A stretch of 64,000 nt of DNA from Cymbomonas tetramitiformis (taxonomy: Eukaryota; Chlorophyta; Pyramimonadophyceae; Pyramimonadales; Pyramimonadaceae), in assembly GCA_001247695.2 (NCBI GenBank), contig LGRX02012738.1, forward strand, positions 1 through 64,000. The letters are read 5' to 3'. The notes beneath the pieces were generated by a model. The model worked only from the letters and a program-made list of their open reading frames with translations, was not told the origin of the DNA and searched no databases. Positions 10,949 through 22,449 of the stretch are shown here, piece by piece. Position 1 is the first letter of the stretch, and the number at the start of each line of letters is the position of its first letter. The position numbers and the translations under genes were made by a program.

Positions 10949-13900
10949 CTGCCCACCCAACATTGATCAACCAGTCAACACTCTCTCTACGCCTCCACCG
11001 GGAACGTGCCACGTGCCCGTTGTCACACCCCCATGCTTTGCGTTGCCCAAGCAGCGCAGCAGTCTCTCACGATTCATGCGGCGCGAGGCACTTCCTGTGT
11101 GGAACTCGCGCAGCCAATCAGTGGTAGCCTATCAGCCGTTTTGGCGCCACCTGTTTCGGCACATAACTATTTCGGCTTGACAACAGCAATACTCCGAACT
11201 CAGGAACTTGGCGGCGTCACTCCGCCCCCCCCACTAAAGGGTGCAAGCCATAGATGTAACGGATGTAGGAACCGTCTGGCCAGCACACCAGAGGAAGTGA
11301 ACAGGTGCAGGGACAGCCCCGACTTACATCTCGCATGGCTACTCTGTTCCTGATGGTACCCTGATTTGAAAGTCAGCACGTCAAGGATTTAGGTGGCACC
11401 CAGGCCAGCCTCACGTGAGCGCCAGCTAGCTTCACCCGGCCGAGAACGCACCTGTCATCATTCAGTGTCATCTTTCCCAACTGTGCACGCGCCTGTCATC
11501 ATTCAGTGTCATGTTTCCCAACCGTGCACGCACCTGTCATCATCCGGTATCATCTTTCCCAACCGTGCACGCACCTGTCATCATTCGATGCCATCTTTTC
11601 CAACCGTGCACGCACCTGTAATCATTCGGTGTCATCTTTTTCAACAGTGCACGCGCCTGTCATCATTCGGTGTCATCTTTCCCACCCGTGCACGCACCTG
11701 TGTGAAGGATATCATCGAGGACATGATCTGCGTGCAAAGCGCATATGTTCCAAACCCAGCGGCGGCCATCTTCTCAATGTCTCTGCTCAGCGTCCGGCCC
11801 AGCCCGGAGGCCTCCCACGCCCCCACGGCCCCGGAGCTCACCCCGGAGAGGCCCACCACCATCCACGAGTACGCATCCATTCCGTTTCGGATCGCCATCG
11901 CCCGTAAAATCTCCACCTTCTGATGTGCGCTCGACTGTTGTGTGAACCCAAAATCGGGCGCCTCTGCTGACGTGGCACTGCCCTGATCGGCACCTTCTGA
12001 GCTCGCCGCAATCTGCTCAGCCATTGCCAAAGTGCCCGCCTGCGTCTGCACCTCCGATGCCATACCCAGAGCCAGATGCTCTCCCTTGCTCAGCTCCGAG
12101 CCGGCCTGATCGGCTTTTCCGGCCTGCTGACCAGCCGCAGTCCTCTTCCTGTTGTGCTGGACGTAGTTCCGGATGTACGGCCAGTACAGGAAGGCCAGCA
12201 CGCCGAGAAAGCATGGTAGCACTGTGCAAAAGAGGACGACCCACTGCAGTCTTGAGGTACGCTGATGGGCGCCACACCGCTCACATTCGGTTCGCGTGAA
12301 GGGGTCGGTGCGCTGGTACCCCTGCTCGCAGACCATGCACAGCGGGCCCGTGTGTCCCTCCAGGCACCCTGGACCGCTGTACACCTGGGACTCGCCCGTG
12401 CACAAGCTCTCCTTATCGCACTGATAGAACTGGTCCCGGATGTCCGAGTCCCGCCAGTACCCGGAACTCCCGACAACAGAGTAGCCATCCGAGCAGTCAG
12501 CGCCCTCCGGGCACAGCAGGCAGGCCGACTGCCCCTCCAGGCTCTGGTATAGCGCTGCGCCAATGTCTCTGCACCATTCGCAGGCCGTCGCCCCCTCGAC
12601 GCGGCTGACGGAGCCCCGAGGGCATGGGGCGCATATCCCGGTGCTCGCGTTGTGGAATGCTCCAGACGGGCAGGGCGTGCATCGGCTGTCCAAGACGCTG
12701 AACTCGGCGCCTTCTTCACACTGTCCATCAGCTGGGGCATTTCCATATCCTTCGTTCCCTGCGCAGGCACCAAGCACCGGTCACGGGCATCCCATTGGTT
12801 GAATTGCCATTGCACCAAGCACCGGTCACGGGCATCCCATTGGTTGAATTGCCATTGCACCAAGCACCGGTCACGGGCATCCCATTGGTTGAATTATCAT
12901 ACTCCGATCGTTGCACTGACCCATGTTCCACCGCACCTAGGCGTGGAGAGTCTGCAAGCAATCACTGGCAGCGCCCTGATCGCGCAAATTCATCCCGCCC
13001 CCTCGTCCCCCTAGACCACGGTGTGTGCTGTGTCTACCATGCTGGGTCCACTGTTTTGAGCATACCTTGGTGTCCGCTATGTCCACTGTTTTCAGAACAA
13101 GTGTATGTCCGTTATGCCTGTTGCTATCAGCATATTTCTGTGTCCACCGAGTCCCCCCTTTTCAACCTAATCCTGTGTATGTCCGCTGTGAGCACTGTTT
13201 TCAGCGTATTTATCTGACCGTCATGTTCAGCACAACTCTGTGTCCGCGGTGTTCACTATTCTCAGCACACCTCTGTGTCCGCTAGTTTCAGCATAAATCT
13301 GTTTGTGCTGTGTCCACTGTTTTCAGCATATTTATGTTTCCGCGGTGTCCAGCTTTGCCGACTGTGTTCCAAGTCGAGGTCAACCCATCAAACCCACCCT
13401 TGCGTTCGCGGGGCTGCGAGGCACGCACCGGTGGACCACTGCACCTCCCAGCACTCGATCGCGCCTCCCCAGCACCCCTCGTCGTAGCCACTCTCCGGGC
13501 TCCACATCGCGACGCGCTGCAGGCTGGAGTTCCCCGCGTGGTTCAGCACCTCGTACTTTATCCCCTCGCTGCGGTCCCCGACGCTGTCAAACGCAACTGC
13601 CCCGGAAATCCCGATGAAGTTCTGCGCCAGCATGGCGTCCCTCAGCTCCGCCCCGACGACCTCCTCGCGCCCCTCCACCTCCAACAGCTCGTGCAGAGCC
13701 CTCGCTGCCACGTGCACCGCATCAAAAAAATAAGCAGCGTAAGCATCTGGCAGCTGTGAGGAATAATTCATCCCCAGACATGCTACGTAAGTCGTCAGGT
13801 TGCCATCAAAGTCATACCGCCTCCAGATGGGCGCCCCCGCTGCGTCCACCTCCGCGCTGCACTCGCCCGTGCCCTCGTCTATGGTGGGCGCCTTCGAGCG

Positions 13901-16900
13901 CCAGCGCTGCAGGAACTCTGCATACTGCGGAGCACTCTTGTCAATGTACGGGTGGATGCTCAGAAACCCTCGCATGATTGCGTTCTTCTCCTCAACCGTC
14001 AGATCGTCCGACATCGATTCCCAGGGCTCGCTCACCGTCGTGGCTTCGCTTCCAATCCACACATATCCCTTGCCCCCCACGCCGGCGGAATACGCCTGCT
14101 CCATCAGCATCCCGGTCGTATCCGGCCGTCCGAAGGTCACGATGATGTACACCTGGGCTTCCAAGAGGCCCTGCACAACCTCCGCAAAATCCACCTCGTC
14201 GATGTCGTATGTCAGCGCCGCAGCGATGGAGATGCCCATCTGGGGCGCCAGATCGTGGAACGCATCGGTCCCGCTGGTGGCGTAGGCGCTGTCCTCCGCC
14301 ACTGTGGCCACGACAGTCCAGCCATAATGAGCCACCATCTCAGCCATTACCTCAACCTGGAACACGTCACTCGGTATGGTCCGTAAGAAATATGGGTAAG
14401 GATCCGAGGAGGAGGCGGCCGACGTGGACAGAGACATGCTGGTTGCTGACCCTGAAATTTGGGCAATGCTGTCGCGGCTCAGCCAGTCCTGCATGCTCAT
14501 GGAGGCACCCGAGCAGCTGGCCCCAAGCACCACGTCAACGTGTCTCCGTTCGAAGGATTTTGCCGAATCGAGGGCAGCCTCCGTGTTGCACTTCGTGTCG
14601 TTTAATTGGAAACGGAGCTGGAATGCAGGCAGGAAGTTGCTGTCGCTGTTCAACTCCTCGATGGCCATGTGGACCGATGATAGTGTAGGCGGGATATCAG
14701 GTAACTGGAGGTTGAGCGCCACCCCCACGAGCAGGAAGCGCGAGTGGCTCGGGTGTGAGTTGTCATCTGCATGGGCCACCAGCACAGTCGCTCCTTCCTC
14801 AGCTTCTCCTCTCACAAAAAGAGGCCCATGCTGCGCGCGCGCACCTGGCAATCCCAGGTGGCGCTAAGGAGGAGGCCCATGCTGCGCGCGCGCACCTGGC
14901 AATCCCAGGTGGCGCTAAGGAGGAGGCCCATGCTGCGCGCGCGCACCTGGCAATCCCAGGTGGCGCTAAGGAGGAGGCCCATGCTGCGCGCGCGCACCTG
15001 GCAATCCCAGGTGGCGCTAAGGAGAAGGGCCATGCTGCGCGCGCGCACCTGGCAATCCCAGGTGGCGCTAAGGAGAAGGGCCATGCTGCGCGCGCGCACC
15101 TGGCAATCCCAGGTGGCGCTAAGGAGGAGGCCCATGCTGCGCGCGCGCACCTGGCAATCCCAGCTGGCGCGGCTTGCTATTGGATGCAGCACTGCATATG
15201 GCCTGACCGCCCAACTAGAAGCAGTCGAGAGTGCATGACTCACTATATTTACAGCTATGAGTCCCACCAGGCGCAGGCCGAGCCCTCGAGAGCTGCGCGC
15301 ACAAGCCATTATGGCAGTGTCATTGGCGCCGCGCATCACAGTCAGCCCATCACGCAGCAGCGCTCACAGCGCAGCTGCATCGGCGGGGCTGCGAGGCGCG
15401 CACCGGTGGACCACTGCACCTCCCAGCACTCGATCGCGCCTCCCCAGCACCCCTCGTCGTAGCCACTCTCCGGGCTCCACATCGCGACGCGCTGCAGGCT
15501 GGAGTTCCCCACGTGGTTCAGCACCTCGTACTTTATCCCTTCGCTGCGGTCCCCGACGCTGTCAAACGCAACTGCCCCGGAAGCCCCGGTGAAGTTCTGC
15601 GCCAGCATGGCGTCCCTCAGCTCCGCCCCAACGACCTCCTCGCGCCCCTCCACCTCCAACAGCTCGTGCAGAGCCCTCGCCACCACGTACGCAGCGTCGT
15701 ATGCTAAAGCATGACGGTGTGTTAAGTCGGCAATGGTGAAATTACCTCCGATGCAGACGTCGTAGTTGGTCAACTTTGCCGCCTGCGCGGTCCACCTCCA
15801 GAGTGGGGATCCAACCGCATCCACCTCCGCACCGCACTCCCCCGTGTCCTCATCCAAGGTCGACGGTTGCGACTCCCACCTCTCTGCAAACTCGAGGTAA
15901 GCTTGCGTGGATGTATTGTAGAATGGTTCGACGCACAGCAGGCCGCGCAGGATGGCATTGAGCTCATGCGTTGTCAGATTAGAGTCCTCCACCGTGAGGG
16001 AATCACCACAGGAGGCCTCGCTCAAGATCCACACGTATCCATCGCCTCCAACCCCGCGCTCAAATGCCTGCACGATCAGCAATTCGGTCTCGACCCACAA
16101 ACCGAAGATCACGAAGACGAAAGCCCGCGCATTCCACAGCTCCTGAGTCAACTCCGAGAACTCCGTCGCGCCTACGGCGTACGTCAGCTGTGCGACTATG
16201 GTGATATTCCGCACGAGAGCCTGCTCCTGGAACGCTGCGATCCCGCCTCGACCATAAGAGTCATCCCTGGCAACAGTCACCACTGCTGTCCATCCATAGT
16301 AGCGGACCATATCTGCGATCGTCGTCGCCTGGACTAGATCACTGGTGGCTGTCCGCATGAAGAAAGGAAATCGGTCTTGAACGTCCTCTCCACCAGCCTC
16401 TCTCGCGAGTTCGGGGCTCGTGGCGCCCGAACTGATCTGAGGGATGTTGGGATGGTTGAGCACGGACTGAGCCCCCTCGGAGGAGGAAGAGCACCCCATC
16501 CCAACAAACGCAATCGCCCCATCATTCATCGAACGGTACGCAGCATCCGCCCCTGCATCATAATCGCATTTGTCGTCGAGGAGGGCCATGTACAAGCGTG
16601 TATTGCGGAGAAGGTGAGGGTTGGCGTTGATTTCGTTGATGGCCATGCGAGTCCCCGCCGTGATTTGACCGGACAAGTCATGAAAAGTCCCATCGGCATA
16701 GTAGATGACATCAGTCACCCCAAGAATTGCATACTTCGTATGAATCGGAAAAGTGTTGGCCACTGTCCCGCCGTTTGCCCACCCTTCCACTTTCAGCACA
16801 CGTCCCTCTGCATGCGAGAGAATGCGCGGAAGAGGAGGAAGGATATCACATGAAATCGATGCAAAGAAAAGAGGAAAACACTGAGTGACAATGCCATTCG

Positions 16901-19259
16901 TGCTGAGTGAGAGAAGGTGGCATGAGGATGGAGACACCTATCTTCCGTCGCGCATCACAGTCAGCCTATCACGCAGCAGCGCTCACAGCGCAGCTGCATC
17001 GGCGGGGCTGCGAGGCGCGCACCGGTGGACCACTGCACCTCCCAGCACTCGACCGCGCCTCCCCAGCACCCCTCGTCGTAGCCACTCTCCGGGCTCCACA
17101 TCGCGACGCGCTGCAGGCTGGAGTTCCCCACGTGGTTCAGCACCTCGTACATGTACCCCTCGCTGCGGTCCCCGACGCTGTCAAACGCAACTGCCCCGGA
17201 AATCCCGGTGAAGTTCTGCGCCAGCATGGCGTCCCTCAGCTCCGCCCCGACGACCTCCTCGCGCCCCTCCACCTCCAACAGCTCGTGCAGAGCCCTCGCC
17301 ACCACGTACGCAGCGTCGTAAGCGTACACCGAGGTCAAGTTAGGCGACTCGCTGCTGTAGTTCTTTCCGACGCATACGCTATTCCCATTGACGTCCGACC
17401 GCCTCCAGATGGGCTCCCCTACCGCATCCAACTCCGCGCTGCACTCCCCTGTTTCTTCGTCAAATGTCGCCGGTTGCGACTCCCACCTCTCCACAAACTC
17501 ACGGTACCTTGCCGTCTCCAGATTAGCCCATACAGTTACTGTCAGAAAGGACGGGGCGTGCGTAAGCCGTGTGGAGGAAGCTCCTATCCAAACAAATCCG
17601 TCCCCGCCGACCTGCTGGGCACGCGCTTGCTCGTAGAGCCGGGAGGTGGGTTCATGATAGGAATACACCACTATCACGAACACCCGCGTGTCCCTCAGAG
17701 TCTTAATCAGGTCGGAGAAGTCATCCTCATCCCTCTCGTGCACCAGCCTGGCAGCGACGGTGATGTTCAAGCCCTCCGCAGCTTTGTGGAACTCGGAGAT
17801 CCCTCCTTTGCCGTATTCATCGTTTTGGGCAACCGTCACGACGGTGGTCCAATTGTAGTACCGCACCAGGTCTGCCATGGCCATGGCTTCGTGCTTGTCC
17901 GAGGGAATGGTCCTCATGAAGAATGGGTAGGCGTCCCCCGCATCATCGGTTCTTGACAGGTACGGGCTCGTGGCCCAGTTGGAGATCTGAGGGATGTCAT
18001 ACATCTCCAGCAGCTGTTGCGCAGACATCGAGGCACTCGAGCATCTTGTGCCTATGACAGCGCGCACGTGCACATCCTGCAGCTTCGCAGCGGCCTTGGT
18101 TCCGTACGACTCGTCACACCTGGAGTCCTGCACCGAGAGGACGAGGGAATGATTGGGGAGCAAGTCTGGATCGCGGTTGATCTCCTTCAACGCCATCACC
18201 ACCGCGGACAAAGCCGATTCATCTCTCGATTCATCTGTCAACTGGTCTGCCAGGCCAATGTGAATCGTAGTAGAGCTCGCAAGTAAGATATCTGAGCAGA
18301 ACCCACCTCGAAAGCCGGGGCCAGCCCTCGTCAATTCTGCTCGGAAGGCCGTCCTTGACCCTAATCAACTGCTGCCCGGAGTGCAGCCAGGAAGATGGGA
18401 GTCGAATTGGAGGGTAGGTTGTCAGAGGACCCCCCCCCCAGGGGCGTCTCACGATGCATCGGAGCCACCACAGCCCTCAATCAGGTTCACGGACAGGGTT
18501 TATGGGTGGATATGCGCCGCGCCTCACCTTCCGAACTCGACTTGGCAGGCAGCTCACGGGCCAGTTGGAATGGCGTGTCGGGACCCTGTGCTCGATGCTG
18601 AATCTGCTGCTGGCGGCGGCTCTGATTCTGCGTGGTTCCCTGCGCATATGGTGAGGGGAATCTGGCGGGTCTCAAAGCTCGGATGCCGCTCGAGCATCGT
18701 AGCACCGGATAAGCGACGTCGCATCAGATAATAATAAATTTCTACGCCGCAGTGGTGAATCGCCGCCCACGGCTCGCACAGCGTAACAGAAGCTTCAATA
18801 GATTCACGGCAAGGCTGCTTTGCACACGCATGTTCGTCAAATAAAAAAGTAGCCATGCATCCTGCCCTGGTTAATTTCAGGAAGCAACCCTAAGAAGCTC
18901 AACCTGAAGCTGACTAGAAGCTCGGCAGGTTATGCTAAAATTCATACCTGCTGACAACAGGCGAAAGTTTCAGCAAGCTCTAGCCGGTGAATCGCGTGCG
19001 GAATCGTTTGATTTGAAGTGGATGGCAGCGTTGACGCCCACAAAATTTGGTCACTGTTTCGCGGGATTTTGGATCCCAGCAGGGGCTTATTGTCAGCTGC
19101 CTGCAAGTATTCTGAAAAGGATAAGCACCCGTTGTTGTCCCGATCGAGTGCTCTAAACGAGGCCGCAGCCGAGGGGTGGCTGATGGAGCCTGGATGCGAC
19201 ATCTCAAGCCCAGCGAAGGGCTTGACGAATAACACGAGGAACACAAATTGCACTCTCAT
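8620..19259 (-). CDS. Giant receptor: EF-hand, triple Venus-flytrap, GCC2/GCC3 and multi-pass membrane domain
   Basis: I assembled eleven exons: 19259-18948, 18597-18528, 18291-17023, 16807-15404, 14766-13429, 12758-11698, 10948-10788, 10637-10544, 10230-10136, 9960-9845, 9680-8620. All introns are GT-AG, every junction keeps the frame, and the total is 6,981 bp (2,326 aa plus stop). In order, the protein has a signal peptide, an EF-hand, three PBP1/ANF-receptor ligand-binding domains, a cysteine-rich GCC2/GCC3 region and about eight hydrophobic segments. By family it is a plasma-membrane receptor with an extracellular ligand-binding tower, similar in plan to class C receptors but with a different membrane domain. 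The ligand is unknown. The second exon and the exact starts of the three PBP1 exons are the least certain parts. It could also be several genes, but the shared phases argue for one. Confidence 0.82.
11451..11700 (-). repeat. 41-bp minisatellite at the donor of receptor exon 6
   Basis: There are six units of 41 bp (period measured at 11451, 11492, 11533, 11574, 11615, 11656). The array runs into the intron from the exon 6 donor at 11698. Read on the coding strand, most units contain GACAG|GTGCGTGCACGG, which copies the genuine CACAG|GTGCGTGCACGG junction. Confidence 0.88.
11698..12758 (-). CDS. Receptor exon 6: GCC2/GCC3 cysteine-rich stalk and first membrane segments
   Basis: The N-terminal half has repeated CxxCPxG units (CTPCPSGAFHNASTGICAPC, then CEWC, CLLCPEG and CMVCEQGY). 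These are the GCC2/GCC3, ephrin-receptor-like cysteine repeats found in algal and protist membrane receptors. A transmembrane helix follows (VVLFCTVLPCFLGVLAFLYW), then a long Ala/Glu-rich cytoplasmic-type loop and a weakly hydrophobic stretch. Acceptor CTGCGCAG is phase 1 and donor ACACAG|GTGCGTG is phase 0. Minisatellites touch the intron at both ends of this exon. Confidence 0.88.
12766..12893 (-). repeat. 45-bp minisatellite next to the acceptor of receptor exon 6
   Basis: Nearly three copies of a 45-bp unit (GCACCAAGCACCGGTCACGG...) begin a few bases upstream, in coding sense, of the CTGCGCAG acceptor at 12759. Each unit contains ACCGGTGC on the coding strand, the same core as the donors of the PBP1 exons. 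Confidence 0.85.
13429..14766 (-). CDS. Receptor exon 5: third PBP1/ANF-receptor domain
   Basis: The 446-codon exon encodes the membrane-proximal PBP1 domain: VHMAIEELNSDSNFL, VLGASCSGASMSMQDWLS, YPYFLRTIPSDVFQVEVM, YGWTVVATVAEDSAYA, then the conserved C-terminal block. Donor ACCG|GTGCGT is phase 1 and joins the GCC exon so that the split Gly codon is completed. The start at 14766 (CATGCAG acceptor, phase 1) is preferred over a start nearer 14810 because it keeps the exon symmetric, like its two homologues. Confidence 0.82.
14820..15172 (-). repeat. 51-bp minisatellite in the intron between PBP1 exons 2 and 3
   Basis: About seven copies of a 51-bp unit are present. The unit contains the inverted repeat CACCTGGCAATCCCAGGTG and an alternating TGCGCGCGCGCA tract. 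On the coding strand each unit reads CCAG|GTGCGCGCGCGCAG, which resembles the start of this intron, ACCG|GTGCGCGCCTCGCAG. Because 51 is a multiple of three, long open frames arise on both strands; they are not genes. Confidence 0.88.
15404..16807 (-). CDS. Receptor exon 4: second PBP1/ANF-receptor domain
   Basis: The 468-codon exon encodes another full PBP1 domain, with MAINEINANPHLL near its start, FVGMGCSSSSEGAQSVLNH, FPFFMRTATSDLVQATT and YYGWTAVVTVARDDSYG. Its last 300 bp are nearly identical in DNA to those of the neighbouring PBP1 exons, while the N-terminal two thirds are diverged. Acceptor CATGCAG and donor ACCG|GTGCGC are both phase 1. The uneven divergence suggests gene conversion or purifying selection on the C-terminal end. 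Confidence 0.85.
17023..18291 (-). CDS. Receptor exon 3: first PBP1/ANF-receptor domain
   Basis: The 423-codon exon encodes a complete type I periplasmic-binding-protein fold as found in natriuretic peptide and metabotropic glutamate receptors. It starts with a VVMALKEINRD helix, has SASMSAQQLLEMYDIPQIS (the 'choose your binding loop' region), YPFFMRTIPSD, and YYNWTTVVTVAQNDEYG. It ends in a segment almost identical to those of the next two exons (ALHELLEVEGREEVVGAEL, then WSPESGYDEGCWGGA). Acceptor TGCTCAG and donor ACCG|GTGCGC are both phase 1, so the exon is symmetric. Confidence 0.85.
18948..19259 (-). CDS. Receptor exon 1: signal peptide and EF-hand
   Basis: The ATG at 19259 opens a hydrophobic leader (MRVQFVFLVLFVKPFAG) typical of a secretory signal. 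About residues 38-50 form a canonical 12-residue EF-hand loop, DRDNNGCLSFSE, with acidic or Asn ligands at positions 1, 3 and 5, Gly at 6 and Glu at 12. The exon ends at a strong donor CAG|GTATGA in phase 0. The candidate exon 2 (18597-18528) has acceptor ATTCAG and donor GAAG|GTGAGG and converts phase 0 to phase 1, as the next exon needs. Linking this EF-hand to the receptor is inference from orientation and phase. Confidence 0.65.
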
Positions 19260-19897
19260 AAACGCATTTTGACCACTGGAAGTCTTATAAGACGCAAGCA
19301 CGTCGCACGGACGTATTCCAACAAGAGGGCCCATATCAGTACGCCTGCGTAAGTTGAACCTACACTACTCGGTGATAGTCAAAGTCATAGGTTTGTGCAA
19401 ATTCGAAACTATAAACTATCATATGTCCGCATACAAGGATTCCAACGTGCTCAATATAACCTCTGCTCCTCATGCGTGTGAGAAAAAACAAGGTTGTCAC
19501 GATAACGGATCACACGACAGGTTTTGGTGTATAAACCGCATTCAAACCTATAGTAATGCTCATAAATTAAGGGGCAACGAAAAGCGGGCGTGGCGTGGTG
19601 TCGCCAAGACCGCCCGAACCTGTCGCTCGCGCATGCGCGCATGTCACCTCGGTTCCATAGAAGGTGTGGCAGTGCGCGAGGCATAGGCAGCTCGGCTGCT
19701 CCCATAAGATGGTGAGTAGACCGGTTTCAATAAAGTGAGACATTCACTGGGTAGGGATTCTCAAGGGCTCAAGTAGTCAAGTAGACTAGTGACACAATAG
19801 CGGTGTCACCTGCGACCAGACCGGCCCAGTGACCAGTTCTCCTTTTGCCTACCTCATGGACCCATAAAGCACCCTTGCGCCCGTCCTAAGCATCCCG
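19260..19897. other. Upstream region of the receptor gene
   Basis: This region lies between the receptor ATG and the 5' LTR of element A. It should contain the receptor promoter and 5' UTR, but I see no clear TATA box. Overlapping short frames on both strands at 19354-19705 have no recognisable product. Confidence 0.4.
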
Positions 19898-20153
19898 TGC
19901 TGGAATCTGTATAGGCAGCCCTGACTGGGAGTCCCGGTGCAGGCCCCTATGACAGACCCCTAGGACCAACACTGGACTGCTGACTGATCTATAGGTTCGT
20001 GCTGTGACACACGCTGTGACACAGGTAGGCTAGTTTCCGAGACCGTTGCGAGACCGTTCCGGGTATATCTAGCTTAGGGTTTATTTATCTTACGGGAGTT
20101 TATCCACACAGTTCGGGACCCTCTGATATCTAGTGAACTAGGATATTCCGGTA
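19898..20153 (+). repeat. 5' LTR of element A
   Basis: The 256-bp repeat begins TGCTGGAATCTG and ends ATATTCCGGTA. Its first 45 bp contain a GGGAGTCCCGG palindrome core shared with other elements in the window. It differs from the 3' copy by a single base near 20073. Confidence 0.9.
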
Positions 20154-20532
20154 GGTTATGGGCCCCATCCACGTTTTATTCCACTTGCTAGTTTGGCCAT
20201 GATTGGCTAAGCGGCCGCTCGGAGAGGTGGTGCGCGTTTGCGCGTTTGGGCATCAGTGGGAATTTTGAGATTTGCGCCGCAGCTATGGGGTACCGGCTTG
20301 GATCGGGTTTCGTCGTCGCAATGTTCATTCACGGTTTTCTGCACGCTCTGATCCCGCTTGCTACCGTGTTTTGGGCTGGTGACCTTGGCACCTTTGACTT
20401 CGACGACATCTTCCTTTGCCCCTCGCTTGCATGGCTCGACGCCGTTCCGTTCGTATCTGTGACGTCGCATTTTCCCCGCGACCCTACCCAAACGTGCTGC
20501 GGCGTACCGCCTCCCCTCAGGCTTTTCTAAAG

Positions 20533-22449
20533 ATGGGAATTACTACGAGATCCAAAAAGTCCCTCACGAGGGACAGCGACATCGACGCCTCTCTGAGGTT
20601 GATCGACGGGGTACGGAACACACCGACGGCGGCTACGCCTTCTGTTCCTACCCCCAACCCTGCATCGAACGTAGACGAGGACGTGGCCGTCAGACGTTAC
20701 CTGCAGGAGCAGTCCAAGCTCGTCGACGAGATCTACAAGACGCGACTGCATCGAGCTTGGGCCAAGAGGATCCGCGAGGATATTCTTGGCGACAAGAAAC
20801 ATCATTTTCGCGGTACGGACGACGCTGGCGTTCTGTCCGACCTGGTGGTGCAGCTGCGTACGGAGTTTCAATCGGCTGGTCTGGAGCTACGTGCCTTTGA
20901 CCTCGACGACCCTCTGGCACCCGTGGTCAACAGGGTGAATGGGCTTCTCTACGACGTCCTTGCCCTGGTGATTGAGAAGCACAGCAACGCGTTCGTCTGG
21001 CTGACTGGTACCGATTCTTCGACTGACCGAGATGGACGGCGAGCTCTCATCGACGTTATCAAGGGCTGTGTGCCGGTGGCACTACGGGAGTCGCAGCAGG
21101 AGGAGCACGCCGCGTTGCGTTATCCCGCAAACGTTGACCCGCAGCCGATCTTGGCTAAGGAACAGCGTTTGGTGCGGGATAACAGAGCGTCTGACTGGAC
21201 ACCGACGGAGGCTACCAGAAAATTAAGCCTCTACACCCGACTCGACCCGACCTTCTACGCTGCGGTGAAGGTCCGCTATCCCATGGCCGCTGACTTGACT
21301 CAGGTGTCACTGGTTTCGCTCCGTTCCATGGTTGTGGAGATTTACCGGGCTTGGGCACAGACGGGCGGGGGGGAGGTGGCTTCTGGCGCGGACGGCGTCT
21401 CCGCGCACCTTTCCAGCAGCGAGTACGACGCCCTTCTTCAGAAGATCACGGAGCTGAAGGAACTCGTGCAGCGGCAACACGGTGAGGCCGCTCCGGTTGT
21501 GCGGCAACAACGGAAGCGGGTGCTGCAGCGGCAGCAGCAGCAGCGGGGGCAGCAGCCGCGAGGATTCCGTGTGGGGACCCACAAGGCCCCACCGGTGGGA
21601 TTCGACCGCGACGATCAACGAGCGAAACCGTTCTGCGGTAGGTGCAAGAAGGCGGGAAAAGGTGAGGCGTATCACTTTTACCGCGACTGCCCGTTGGGCG
21701 GGCGCCAACACCCGCCCACCTCTGCCGCGGCATTTTGCGTTCCCATCGACGAGGAGGACGCGGAGGGGGTGCACGCGCTCGCCATGTGTGCATTGTTCCA
21801 GCAGGCGGCGGATGACGGGGCGGAGTCCTTCGCACGTGCGGCAGCCGCGTACGGGCCGCCCGCGGTGCTTTGTGCGGGAGCGGTGGGCGGCATCGACGTG
21901 TCCGCCTACGGCTTCACCGTGGAGCAGCAGCCGGCTTCCGAGGGAGATGACATTCTCCGCCGGCTCGACGATCTTGCCGCGGAGGTTCACTCCGCGGCCA
22001 ACCCGCAGGTGCATTACACTCACGCATCTTTCCCGCCTCCTGCCGGCATCGGGCAGGAGGCTTCGGCTCTGGTGTGCGGACCCGCCGCAGCGGTGGCCGC
22101 ACCGGAGGAGCAGGTTCCGGCAGGTGGAGCGGCGGCATCGGCATCCGCCGTGCCGGCCCCTGCTATGCCTGTCTCACAGGGAGAAGATGTGAAGCCCGCG
22201 CCACTTCAATCGGCGCGGGTGACCACCACAGCGGACGCGGACGGTGAGTTCGCTGGGTTCGTTCAGACCGTGAACCACGCCGCCATCGGACAGGTTGATC
22301 TCACGGGTTACGACACGGACGATTACCGAGGACCTCGCCGACGGCAGCTTCGTCGTGAGGCCGCGGACTTCGACAATTTCGGCAAATCATTCGTCAACGC
22401 CCGCAGCCCGAGCACCTCACTCTGGTGGTGCTCTGGGAGATTGGAATGA
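20533..22449 (+). pseudogene. Gag-like protein of element A, 5' part
   Basis: The chosen start at 20533 (MGITTRSKKSL) resembles the start of the element C protein. The N-terminal half shares spaced motifs with the other two family members: HHFRGTDD, DGRRALIDVIKG and a helical Gag-like core. A zinc-knuckle-like CGRCKKAGKGEAYHFYRDC lies near residue 365, after a Gln/Arg-rich region. The frame ends at 22449, but the homologous C-terminal part continues in another frame (22295-22736), so a frameshift lies between about 22300 and 22449. It may be decay or programmed shifting. Confidence 0.75.

Noticed and set aside
11393..11923. 176-aa plus-strand frame with regular HAPVIIQCH-type repeats
   Set aside because: It is the antisense of the 41-bp minisatellite and of receptor exon 6.
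13021..13380. GTGTCCGCTGTGTCCACTGTTTTCAGCA-type repeats in the receptor intron as an exon
   Set aside because: Loose repeats of TTTTCAGCA look like acceptors but no open frame with the required phase follows; treated as intron sequence.
14755..15462. Long open frames on both strands over the 51-bp array
   Set aside because: They exist because the unit length is a multiple of three; the products are 17-residue repeats on each strand and the array sits in an intron.
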